This document shows positions 1-6,072 of a DNA stretch of 6,365 nucleotides, in pieces. Origin of the DNA: Candidatus Krumholzibacteriia bacterium (GTDB taxonomy: Bacteria; Krumholzibacteriota; Krumholzibacteriia; LZORAL124-64-63); contig JAOZJV010000198.1 in NCBI GenBank assembly GCA_029935695.1, positions 492 through 6,856 on the forward strand, read 5' to 3'. Under the pieces are notes generated by a model, which saw only the letters and a program-made list of their open reading frames with translations, had not been told where the DNA came from and searched no databases. A program made the translations under genes and the position numbers. How positions within the stretch are numbered: the first letter of the stretch is position 1; each line of letters opens with the position of its first letter.

Positions 1-1
1 A

Positions 2-1084
2 TCAAAGTTGTACTTCCGGATCAATGAGTCGGGTTGGACCGAGCTGGACATGACAGCCGATCTGCAGGATTCGGATGTTTATTATTGCGATATTCCGGGC
101 ACAGCCGTCGGTTCACAAATTGATTTCTATGTCATGCCCGAAGATGGTCTGGGGATGACCAATTTTTATCCCGAGAACGCGCCACTTGGCTTCAATACCC
201 TCTTGATCACCGAAACTCTCTATTTATACGACGGTGATACGTTTGACCCGGACTGGCAGCTCGGCGTTCCAGGTGACCAGGCCACCAGCGGCTTGTGGGT
301 TTTCGATGATCCAATCGGTACAGAGTGGATCGGGATCCCGGTTCAGTGCGAAGACGACAACACCGAAGACCCAGGAGTGAAGTGTTTTGTTACCGGCAAT
401 GCTCCGGTAGGCAGTATCCCAGGAGCCAACCAGGTTTCGGATGGATGCACAACTCTGTTGAGTCCTGTCTTCGACCTGAGCGAAGTGACCGAGGCCTTTG
501 TCAGCTACCATCGCTGGTTCGGTCAGCCGGGTCTCTTTGGATATAATGATTTTGCCATCGACATCTCTAACGACGGCGGCGGCCACTGGCTTCCGTTGGA
601 GCTTGTTCGGGGTGACAGTGCCGTCTGGCAGAGAAGGGCTTTTCGCATCAACGACATTTACGGAACTCCCGACCAGGTTCAACTGCGGTTCGTTGCTTGT
701 GATGAATTGAATCTCTTGGTTGAAGCGGCAATTGACGATTTCTCCATCGAAACGTTCACCCCGGCGGTGATCGTTTCGGGAGTATCGGATGATGTTCCAG
801 TGCAGCCCCGAACCCGGCTCGAACAGAATGCACCAAATCCGTTTAATCCCGCCACAACCATCAAGATGCAGTTGAGCAGCCCAACGCATACACGTTTGGA
901 GCTCTTCGATATGTCAGGACGCTTGGTGCGCACTCTGGTGAACGATCAGATGGAAGCAGGAACTCATTATGTTCGTTGGAACGGTATGGACAATCAGGAT
1001 AAGGCTGTTGCCTCAGGTGTGTACTTCTACCGTTTAAAGGCTGGTGTCTTTGAGCAGAGTCGGCGGATGACTCTTTTGAGGTAG
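2..1084 (+). CDS. C-terminal part of a secreted modular protein with jelly-roll module and FlgD/T9SS-like sorting domain (5' partial)
   Basis: The reading frame is open to the left edge, so the N-terminus, signal peptide and any catalytic domain lie outside the window; the TTG at 8 is not a credible start. Numbering from position 8, residues 1-60 look like the end of an Ig/FN3-like domain (aromatic strands, a 'YVMPEDGLG' turn). Residues about 75-250 resemble the MAM-like/jelly-roll modules of secreted FCB-type proteins: 'GTEW', 'EDDNTEDPG', 'CFVTGNA', 'TTLLSPVFDLS', 'SYHRWF', 'ISNDGG', 'LRFVACD' and 'EAAIDDFSI'. Residues about 270-358 are a FlgD-Ig-like C-terminal domain with 'LEQNAPNPFNP', 'LFDMSGRLVRTL', 'W-G-D' and 'ASGVYFYRL', the family signature of type IX-like sorting or surface anchoring. 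Such architectures often follow M14 carboxypeptidase or other peptidase domains, but no catalytic part is seen here, so the enzyme activity is unknown. Export is inferred; the domain calls are fairly sure. Confidence 0.85.
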   Translation, partial: SKLYFRINESGWTELDMTADLQDSDVYYCDIPGTAVGSQIDFYVMPEDGLGMTNFYPENAPLGFNTLLITETLYLYDGDTFDPDWQLGVPGDQATSGLWVFDDPIGTEWIGIPVQCEDDNTEDPGVKCFVTGNAPVGSIPGANQVSDGCTTLLSPVFDLSEVTEAFVSYHRWFGQPGLFGYNDFAIDISNDGGGHWLPLELVRGDSAVWQRRAFRINDIYGTPDQVQLRFVACDELNLLVEAAIDDFSIETFTPAVIVSGVSDDVPVQPRTRLEQNAPNPFNPATTIKMQLSSPTHTRLELFDMSGRLVRTLVNDQMEAGTHYVRWNGMDNQDKAVASGVYFYRLKAGVFEQSRRMTLLR

Positions 1085-1110
1085 CTTGCACTTTAGACTA
1101 TTGCTGAAAT

Positions 1111-1142
1111 ACCGCGCCTCGTTATTAACGGGGCGCGGTTTT
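1111..1142 (+). terminator. Rho-independent terminator after the secreted-protein gene
   Basis: A perfect arm of 8 bases, ACCGCGCC (1111-1118), pairs with GGCGCGGT (1132-1139). The stem can extend inward through 1119-1123 and 1127-1131 with one G-U pair, giving about 13 pairs closed by a three-base loop. Four T residues follow at 1139-1142. It lies 27 bases after the stop codon of the upstream gene and ahead of the mazEF promoter, so it should isolate the two transcription units. The T-tract is short but the stem is GC-rich. Confidence 0.8.
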
Positions 1143-1167
1143 GTCCCATACTTCAGAAGATCGCTCT

Positions 1168-1196
1168 TTGACAAAAATAAACATGTGGACTACAGT
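1168..1196 (+). promoter_or_regulatory. Sigma70-type promoter for the mazEF pair
   Basis: A perfect -35 hexamer TTGACA (1168-1173) is separated by exactly 17 bases from TACAGT (1191-1196), which matches the -10 consensus at four of six positions. Transcription would begin around 1203, about 30 bases ahead of the mazE ATG. It sits directly downstream of the terminator at 1111-1142, the place expected for an independent promoter. Assignment is from consensus match and position only. Confidence 0.65.
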
Positions 1197-1213
1197 AGCT
1201 ATCAGAATCCACA
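1184..1213. promoter_or_regulatory. Candidate operator: TGTGGA / TCCACA inverted repeat around the -10
   Basis: TGTGGA (1184-1189) and its exact reverse complement TCCACA (1208-1213) flank the -10 hexamer with 18 bases between them. A second small palindrome, CTAC-A-GTAG (1190-1198), overlaps the -10 itself. Ribbon-helix-helix antitoxins typically repress their own operon by binding paired half-sites over the promoter, so this is a plausible MazE/MazEF autoregulatory site. Six-base arms can arise by chance, and binding is inference. Confidence 0.35.
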
Positions 1214-1233
1214 GTCAATGACTGGAAGAAAAA

Positions 1234-1467
1234 ATGAGAACAATTCAAATGACACTTGATTCAGATCTGGTCGATGCCGTTGACCTGGTATCCGAAGAAC
1301 TCAGCACCAGCCGGTCAGCATTTACCCGCCAGGCCCTGCGCGATGCCCTGGCTAAACACAAACGGCAACAACTTGAAAAACAGCACCGCAAGGGATATGA
1401 AAAACACCCCATGGTTGCCGAGGAGTTTGGCGTTTGGGAAACCGAACAGGTTTGGGGTGAAGAATGA
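1234..1467 (+). CDS. MazE-like ribbon-helix-helix antitoxin
   Basis: This 77-residue protein is the likely antitoxin of a type II toxin-antitoxin pair; it should bind and neutralise the MazF-type toxin encoded next and repress the shared promoter. Residues 2-8 (RTIQMTL) form the DNA-contacting beta strand of a ribbon-helix-helix fold. Residues 9-22 are helix A, and S26-R27-S28 begin helix B, which runs to about residue 43. The charged C-terminal third ('HRKGYEKHP', then 'EFGVWETEQVWG') is the pattern seen in this antitoxin subgroup's toxin-wrapping tail, with aromatic residues W68 and W74. The start is fixed by the SD-like GGAAG (1224-1228) five bases ahead of ATG. Its stop overlaps the toxin start by four bases (ATGA), indicating translational coupling. 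Length is normal for the family. Calling it MazE rather than a more general CopG/RHH antitoxin rests on the partner. Confidence 0.85.
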   Translation: MRTIQMTLDSDLVDAVDLVSEELSTSRSAFTRQALRDALAKHKRQQLEKQHRKGYEKHPMVAEEFGVWETEQVWGEE

Positions 1468-1778
1468 AGCGAGGTGAAATCCGGTGGTACAAATTTTCAA
1501 AACCCGATAAAAAAAAGCCCGTTCTCCTGCTCACACGCGATTCCATTATTGAATACCTCCATGAAATCACCATCGCACCAATAACCAACACCATTCGTTG
1601 CATCCCCACGGAAGTTGTGCTCACCGAAGCCGATGGTGTGCCTCATGCCTGCGCAGTCAATTGCGACCATCTGCAAACTGTTTCCAAGGGTAAAATTGGG
1701 CCCGTCATCACCACCCTGTCTGTTGAAAAAATGAAACAGGTGGGACCAGCGGTTCGGTTCGCATTAGGATTCAGCTGA
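1464..1778 (+). CDS. mazF: MazF/PemK-family mRNA interferase toxin
   Basis: This 104-residue protein is a probable sequence-specific endoribonuclease that cleaves mRNA when free of its antitoxin. It has the family layout: 'RGEIRWY' at the N-terminus (the first SH3-like strand), then 'KPVLLLTRD' (18-26), 'ITIAPITNTIR' (35-45), 'PTEVVL', 'AVNCDHLQTVSKGKIG' (64-79) and a terminal helix ending in 'ALGFS'. By motif alignment with characterised MazF, the catalytic Thr corresponds to T41, but the catalytic Arg of the usual 'RPVL' motif is Lys18 here. Activity is therefore likely but not certain. The strong SD-like GGGGTGA (1454-1460) lies inside the mazE end, and the start overlaps the mazE stop. 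Eight A residues at 1509-1516 encode the lysines just before the motif. Length is typical. Cleavage specificity cannot be read from the sequence. Confidence 0.88.
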   Translation: MKRGEIRWYKFSKPDKKKPVLLLTRDSIIEYLHEITIAPITNTIRCIPTEVVLTEADGVPHACAVNCDHLQTVSKGKIGPVITTLSVEKMKQVGPAVRFALGFS

Positions 1779-1869
1779 CAAAGTTGAAAGATATGTGGAC
1801 GATTCCCGGATATCGGAAAATACTGTGGTAGGCTCAATTTCCAACTCAATGCCCAGGACGGAATCCTCC

Positions 1870-3156
1870 ATGCAAAAGAAACTCTTCCGAACCATAGAAA
1901 ACCTCCTGGATGAGGTGGACAACTCCGGCGGCAATGAGCAGTCCCTCATCAACATCCTGCACGTTCTGGTGGAAAGCGAAGACACTGCCAGCTGGGGCGT
2001 GGTCAGCGGCCGGCTTTACAAAGAACGCGAAAACGACTTCAAGCTCATCAAGAGCATCAGCGGACTGGGCCCTGAAATTACCGGTAAAACCGTCAGCAAA
2101 GACTACCAGGTGGTTAAGGATATCCAGCATCATCGGCTTTGGATTGTTTCCCCGGAAAGCCCTGGTTTCGACCCTGAATTCGAAGCTCAATTTTCCGAAA
2201 TGGATTCTGCGGCCATCCTTATTGGTCGGGATCCTGCCTACATTCTTAGTCTGGGCATTCGGCACCATGGCAGTGAAGATGATTTGCGGGTCCTGCTGGG
2301 AACCCTGCGTGCATCGCTGGGCATGAAGCTTCGGGAACAGGCTCTGGCCGACCAGATGAAACAGGCTCAAATTATTCAGCAATCACTTTTGCCGGCTCAT
2401 ATTCCTGAATTTGAAGGCTTTGATATTGCCGCTGTGAGTATTCCCGCCGAAGAAGTGGGTGGCGATGTGTACGACATTCAGAGGGTTGAAGAAGGTGTTC
2501 TCGGCTTGATGCTCGCCGATGCCAGCGGCCACGGACTGCCCGCGGCCCTGCAGGCCCGAGATGTGGTCATCGGCTTGCGCATGGGCATCGCCGAAGGTGA
2601 AAAAATCAGTGGCACGGTGGCCAGGCTGAACCGGGTCATCCATCACAGCGGATTGGCCAGTCGGTTTATTTCGCTTTTTTATGGAGAGTTGGAATCAGCG
2701 GGAAATCTGACTTATGTCAATGGTGGGCATTGTCCACCACTGTTGATCACACCCAACAAAAAAGTTTATGAGTTAAAGGTTTCCGGGCCGGTGCTCGGAC
2801 CGCTGCCTGATGCATCGTACAGCCGGGGTTACCTCACCCTCAAACCGGGTGAAGTTCTGGTCATTTTCTCTGACGGAGTAACCGAACGGCACGAACCCGA
2901 TGACGACCTGGACGATCCGGACAGTGAAGTTCTGCCGGTGGAGTTTGGTCGCGAAGGTCTTGTGCAGACCATCATCAAAAATAAGAAAAAAAGTGCGGAA
3001 GAAATTATGGGCGCCATCATGACGGCCGTCAGCAAGTTCGGCAAAGATCGGCCCTATGAAGATGATGTCAGTGTGATGGTGATCAAAAGATTGCCAGCCG
3101 AAAACTACCCGCCGGTGGAACCACTCACGTTGTTGCCCACCGAAACCAGGCGGTAA
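1870..3156 (+). CDS. PP2C/SpoIIE-family (RsbU-like) serine phosphatase with N-terminal sensor region
   Basis: Probable cytosolic Mn/Mg-dependent serine/threonine phosphatase of the partner-switching type, which dephosphorylates an anti-sigma-factor antagonist (STAS protein). With the start at 1870 it has 428 residues. Numbered from there, about 1-150 form a GAF-like sensory region (weak call), about 152-175 a linker helix ('MKQAQIIQQSLLP'), and about 180-407 the catalytic domain. All metal motifs are present: 'EVGGDVYD' (Asp199), 'DASGHGLPAAL' (Asp217), 'FYGELE', 'NGGHCPPLL', 'FSDGVTE' (Asp335) and 'EDDVSVMVI' (Asp398-399). An acidic insert (HEPDDDLDDPD) follows the SDG motif. I chose the ATG at 1870, with GGA seven bases upstream. 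A GTG at 1795 would add 25 residues, but these have poor codons (ATA, AGG, CGG) and a weak SD. No cognate anti-sigma factor or STAS partner lies in the window. It follows mazF by 91 bases without a terminator. Confidence 0.9.
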   Translation: MQKKLFRTIENLLDEVDNSGGNEQSLINILHVLVESEDTASWGVVSGRLYKERENDFKLIKSISGLGPEITGKTVSKDYQVVKDIQHHRLWIVSPESPGFDPEFEAQFSEMDSAAILIGRDPAYILSLGIRHHGSEDDLRVLLGTLRASLGMKLREQALADQMKQAQIIQQSLLPAHIPEFEGFDIAAVSIPAEEVGGDVYDIQRVEEGVLGLMLADASGHGLPAALQARDVVIGLRMGIAEGEKISGTVARLNRVIHHSGLASRFISLFYGELESAGNLTYVNGGHCPPLLITPNKKVYELKVSGPVLGPLPDASYSRGYLTLKPGEVLVIFSDGVTERHEPDDDLDDPDSEVLPVEFGREGLVQTIIKNKKKSAEEIMGAIMTAVSKFGKDRPYEDDVSVMVIKRLPAENYPPVEPLTLLPTETRR

Positions 3157-4820
3157 AGAGCCACGGTCCAGGGCTGTGGTTCCCTTAGCCCGACGCCTTC
3201 CAGAATGCAGGTGTCGAGCAATTCAAATCGGATGCCGTGCATGGTTTTGCCTTCCCACCGGGGAGCACCCTCGCTGCGGTCCACAAAGTAGTCCGGCCGG
3301 CGTCCGCTGCCAGCTTCCCGCGTTTCCAGCCAGGCCCCGCTGGCCACCATCTCCTGGAATCCAATCTTCTGTCCCAGCTCCAGAATCTCCGGGCTCACCA
3401 ACCCCATCAGGTCAAGCACCCGGCGCTCGCTGGCATAACCGACGGCGCCAATATCCAGGGCGGCGATGACCGCATCCTCAGGTGTGTTCTGGCTGAGCCA
3501 CTCTCCCATTCCCAAATAACATTCCCGCACTCCCGCAGGGAATTTTTGGGCGTGGGGAACAACCTGACTGAAGAAAATCCAGCCGTTGAAAAGAAGGGTC
3601 AGGGTTACGCCGCCGATCATGAAAGCGTGACCGACTTTCCGTCCGTGCAGGGCGACCCGTTTCCCACCCAGCAACCATTCGGTAATCACGCCCATGGCCA
3701 ACAAAAGAACCGGCGCCAGAGGGCTCACATACCTGGAAATAATCCAAACCTGTTTGACGGCATATCCGCCCAGCAAAACGACAAACCAGGTGGCGGCGAT
3801 ACCGACCAGGGCCGTGGGACCCCACACCGACCAGGGGCCCTGCCCGGGGACTTGTTTCTCATTCGTATCAACCAGATCTTCCAGACCGGTATCGTACCGA
3901 TTCTCCCAAACCGAATCCAAATCTCTCCGGTTGCATAAAAGGACTAACACCACAAGAACAAACAACACCAGCCAAAGCAGACCCTGGGTGGCTGCCAGCT
4001 GTTGGAGCGACCGGAAAAGGTATTCCAGAACCATCATGAGAGAAGGAGCCGATGTGCTGGATTTGGCGGCTGCCGTGCCAGGGGTGATGCGGCCAAAAGC
4101 ATGCCATGCATACAGCAGCCAGGGCCCGATAACCAGAAACCATCCCAGAATCGCAGCCAGCAAAGGGCCATGAGGTCGTGCCTGGGTGCGCCCGGCGGCT
4201 CCATCCACGCTGCTGGCCCGGAAATATTCGAACCAAAGCAACCAGGGCAAAGCCAGGGGAGCCAGAAGCATGAACTCGGGCCGCACCAATCCGGCCATAC
4301 CGGCCACTACGCCCCAGCCAAGATACCGCAGCCAGAGCTTCTCCCGGGTCACACTCCAATCAGGCTCACGGCCGATGGTCAGGGGCCACAACAACAAGAG
4401 CAGCAATGCCGTGGCCAGGGGTGTTTCCATGCCAGAAAAAGTCCAGCGCAGAAACCACACATCACTGGCGGCCAGCACCAGCAAAACACCCCGCCAAACC
4501 GGAGAAAAAGTCATGCGCTCAAGAATATTATCCAGAATGATGATCATGGTCAGACCACTGAGGGCGCCCAGCAGCCACGCTGCCGTGAACGGAGCCATTC
4601 CCAGTTTCAGGAAAATCGCCAGCCCGAAAATCCACAAGGGACTGGTGGCGCCGTAACTGCCCTGGCCTGGATTGAAGGAAAATTCACCGCGCTCGATGAG
4701 GTTGTGCGCGTACCGCAGATGGATGTAGGTGTCGTCGGTGATATAGCCGCGCAAAAACCAGCCAGCCGCAGCAAAAATAGCCACGGCAAGAACGAGACGG
4801 ATCATTCGGGACTGGTTCAT
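3105..4820 (-). CDS. GT-C type polytopic membrane glycosyltransferase (ArnT/PMT/AftB-like)
   Basis: A 571-residue inner-membrane protein that probably transfers a sugar from a polyprenyl-phosphate donor to an envelope glycan or protein on the outer face. One N-terminal segment (7-23) is followed by the catalytic Asp pair D29-D30 in the first periplasmic loop ('ITDDTYIHLRYA') and 'G.FSFNPG...YGATSPLW' (46-63), a hallmark of this group. Further family marks are 'SGMETPL' (129-135) and 'RPEF' (180-183). Hydrophobic segments recur at about 65-95, 110-120, 133-147, 165-195, 219-238, 279-296, 334-353, 368-384 and 400-420. A soluble C-terminal domain (about 425-560) carries 'DIGAVGY', 'RRVLDLMGLVSPEI' and a terminal 'ALYRLV' strand. 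The start ATG at 4818-4820 has only a weak SD but lies 17 bases after the phosphofructokinase stop, so coupling is likely. The donor and acceptor cannot be deduced. The last 52 coding bases overlap the phosphatase tail on the other strand. Confidence 0.82.
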   Translation of the reverse strand: MNQSRMIRLVLAVAIFAAAGWFLRGYITDDTYIHLRYAHNLIERGEFSFNPGQGSYGATSPLWIFGLAIFLKLGMAPFTAAWLLGALSGLTMIIILDNILERMTFSPVWRGVLLVLAASDVWFLRWTFSGMETPLATALLLLLLWPLTIGREPDWSVTREKLWLRYLGWGVVAGMAGLVRPEFMLLAPLALPWLLWFEYFRASSVDGAAGRTQARPHGPLLAAILGWFLVIGPWLLYAWHAFGRITPGTAAAKSSTSAPSLMMVLEYLFRSLQQLAATQGLLWLVLFVLVVLVLLCNRRDLDSVWENRYDTGLEDLVDTNEKQVPGQGPWSVWGPTALVGIAATWFVVLLGGYAVKQVWIISRYVSPLAPVLLLAMGVITEWLLGGKRVALHGRKVGHAFMIGGVTLTLLFNGWIFFSQVVPHAQKFPAGVRECYLGMGEWLSQNTPEDAVIAALDIGAVGYASERRVLDLMGLVSPEILELGQKIGFQEMVASGAWLETREAGSGRRPDYFVDRSEGAPRWEGKTMHGIRFELLDTCILEGVGLREPQPWTVALYRLVSVGNNVSGSTGG

Positions 4821-4837
4821 TTATCTGGACATTCCGA

Positions 4838-6007
4838 TTATTTGAGGAACATGGGCAAGGCCTGAACCCGGCGAATCACCGGGCGATATTCATCTTCATC
4901 GTAGAAGCGCTCCACGTCAACACGTTTGACGCCTTCGATGACAGAATTCAGCCCCACCGTGGTGTATTTTCCATCCTGCAGAGCTGTCATCAGGCCGCTG
5001 GCTCCATCGAGCAGCATGTCCATGGCCAGATTGCCGAAATTCATGGCTACCATGCGGTCCAAAGCATCGGGTGCGCCGCAACGCATCATGTAGCCCAGTT
5101 GCTGAAAAGTGACCTTGTGACCGGTGAGTTCCTTGACTTTATCAGCGATAAAATGCCCCACGCCCCCCAGCTTCTGGTGGCCGTAAGCATCTTTTTCACC
5201 TTTTTGAGTGATCTGTCCGCCGATGGGCATGGCGCCTTCACTGATGGTCATCATGGCGTAGTTGCTGGGATTATGATGCTTGTCGCGCACAATCATTTCG
5301 GCCAGTTTTTCCACATCGAAGGGCACCTCTGAAATGAGGGCCCGGTCCACGTTGGCCAGGTAGCTGGCCACCAGACTGGTCTCGCCACTGTTGCGACCGA
5401 AAAGCTCGATCAAACCAATGCGCTCATGGCTGCCAATGGGCGTGCGCAGATCATTGAGGGCCTGCACGCTGCGGGTGATGGCGGTGCCAAAGCCAATGCA
5501 GTAGTCAGTGCCGTAAACATCATTGTCCATGGTCTTGGGGATGGCAATCTGGGGATAGCCGGCCTGATTCAGACGGGCTGCGTAACTGAGGGTGTCGTCG
5601 CCGCCAATGGGCAGCAGGGCATCGATTTCCAGATGCTCAAGATTGGCCACGATGGTATCTGTAATATCCACCGGATAATTGATGCCATCCTTTTTGAGAT
5701 GATCGGGCATGTCCTGTTCGCGAACCTTGGCCGGGTTGGTGCGACTGGTGTGCAGGAAGGTGCCTCCGGTGCGGTCGATGGTGCGCACATCATCGTATTC
5801 CAGGGGAAAGACCCATTCCTGATTTTCTTCCAGTGATCGTTCAGGCCGGTAGTTGGCCAGTCCGCCCCAGCCGCGGCGAAATCCATACACTTCCAGGCCT
5901 GCATTTTTAGCCCGGTGCACCACCTGTTTCATGGCCGAGTTCAGACCGGGTACATCGCCGCCACCTGTCAAAATGGCAATTCTCTTCATGCGCCGCTTCA
6001 TCATCAT
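4838..6007 (-). CDS. 6-phosphofructokinase, predicted pyrophosphate-dependent
   Basis: A 389-residue cytosolic glycolytic enzyme interconverting fructose 6-phosphate and fructose 1,6-bisphosphate. Counting from the ATG at 6005-6007, motifs run in family order: 'GGGDVPGLN' (15-23), 'RTGGTFLHTSRTNP' (79-92), 'PIGGDDT' (133-139), 'IPKTMDND' (156-163, with the catalytic Asp161), 'FGRNSGE' (203-209), 'EVPFD' (227-231) and 'GYMMRCGAPDALDR' (305-318). In E. coli PfkA the donor-site positions 104 and 124 are both Gly. Here they are Asp138 and Lys158, the pair characteristic of PPi-dependent enzymes, so the reaction is probably reversible (EC 2.7.1.90 type). Start: GGGAG (6013-6017) lies five bases from the ATG at 6007 and eight from the one at 6004. 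A TTG at 6010 is too close to it. Several Met codons (the fourth at 5989 begins the conserved strand) leave the exact start open. The gene precedes the glycosyltransferase by 17 bases and follows the deaminase by 80. Confidence 0.93.
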   Translation of the reverse strand: MMMKRRMKRIAILTGGGDVPGLNSAMKQVVHRAKNAGLEVYGFRRGWGGLANYRPERSLEENQEWVFPLEYDDVRTIDRTGGTFLHTSRTNPAKVREQDMPDHLKKDGINYPVDITDTIVANLEHLEIDALLPIGGDDTLSYAARLNQAGYPQIAIPKTMDNDVYGTDYCIGFGTAITRSVQALNDLRTPIGSHERIGLIELFGRNSGETSLVASYLANVDRALISEVPFDVEKLAEMIVRDKHHNPSNYAMMTISEGAMPIGGQITQKGEKDAYGHQKLGGVGHFIADKVKELTGHKVTFQQLGYMMRCGAPDALDRMVAMNFGNLAMDMLLDGASGLMTALQDGKYTTVGLNSVIEGVKRVDVERFYDEDEYRPVIRRVQALPMFLK

Positions 6008-6012
6008 CAATA

Positions 6013-6017
6013 CTCCC
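6013..6017 (-). promoter_or_regulatory. Shine-Dalgarno of the phosphofructokinase gene
   Basis: GGGAG on the minus strand is the only good anti-16S match here. It lies two bases from a TTG codon, five from the first ATG, eight from the second and eleven from the third of a tandem ATG run. It favours the ATG at 6005-6007 or 6002-6004 over the upstream TTG. Confidence 0.6.
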
Positions 6018-6043
6018 GGTTAACTGATTTTTTTGCTGCTGTA

Positions 6044-6072
6044 GCTATGCAGGCAAGATACGATCTGATCAA
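6044..6072 (-). promoter_or_regulatory. Weak candidate promoter upstream of phosphofructokinase
   Basis: On the minus strand TTGATC (6072-6067) and CATAGC (6049-6044) are 17 bases apart in the gap between the deaminase and the phosphofructokinase. The -35 matches four of six consensus bases and the -10 only three, so this is a tentative call. The two genes could equally be co-transcribed. Confidence 0.2.

Noticed and set aside
224..889. Minus-strand 221-codon open frame opposite the secreted protein
   Set aside because: No recognisable domain or SD. The plus strand carries clear jelly-roll and sorting-domain motifs across the same bases.
1085..1233. Hidden small gene in the gap before mazE
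   Set aside because: The stretch is accounted for by the terminator, promoter and leader; no open frame with an SD was found.
1775..1812. Possible promoter for the phosphatase (CTGACA or TTGAAA as -35)
   Set aside because: No acceptable -10 hexamer lies 16-18 bases downstream of either. Kept only as part of the repeated-motif observation.
1846..2382. Minus-strand 178-codon open frame inside the phosphatase gene
   Set aside because: Shadow of the phosphatase N-terminal region; its composition is unlike a real protein and it has no start context.
3237..4865. Long plus-strand open frames (3237-3938 and 4002-4865) opposite the glycosyltransferase
   Set aside because: They are rich in Gln, Pro, Arg and His with no family motif, whereas the minus-strand frame has a complete GT-C architecture. 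They are antisense shadows.
6028..6034. Run of seven T on the plus strand as a terminator tail
   Set aside because: No GC-rich stem precedes it on the plus strand, and no plus-strand gene leads into it.
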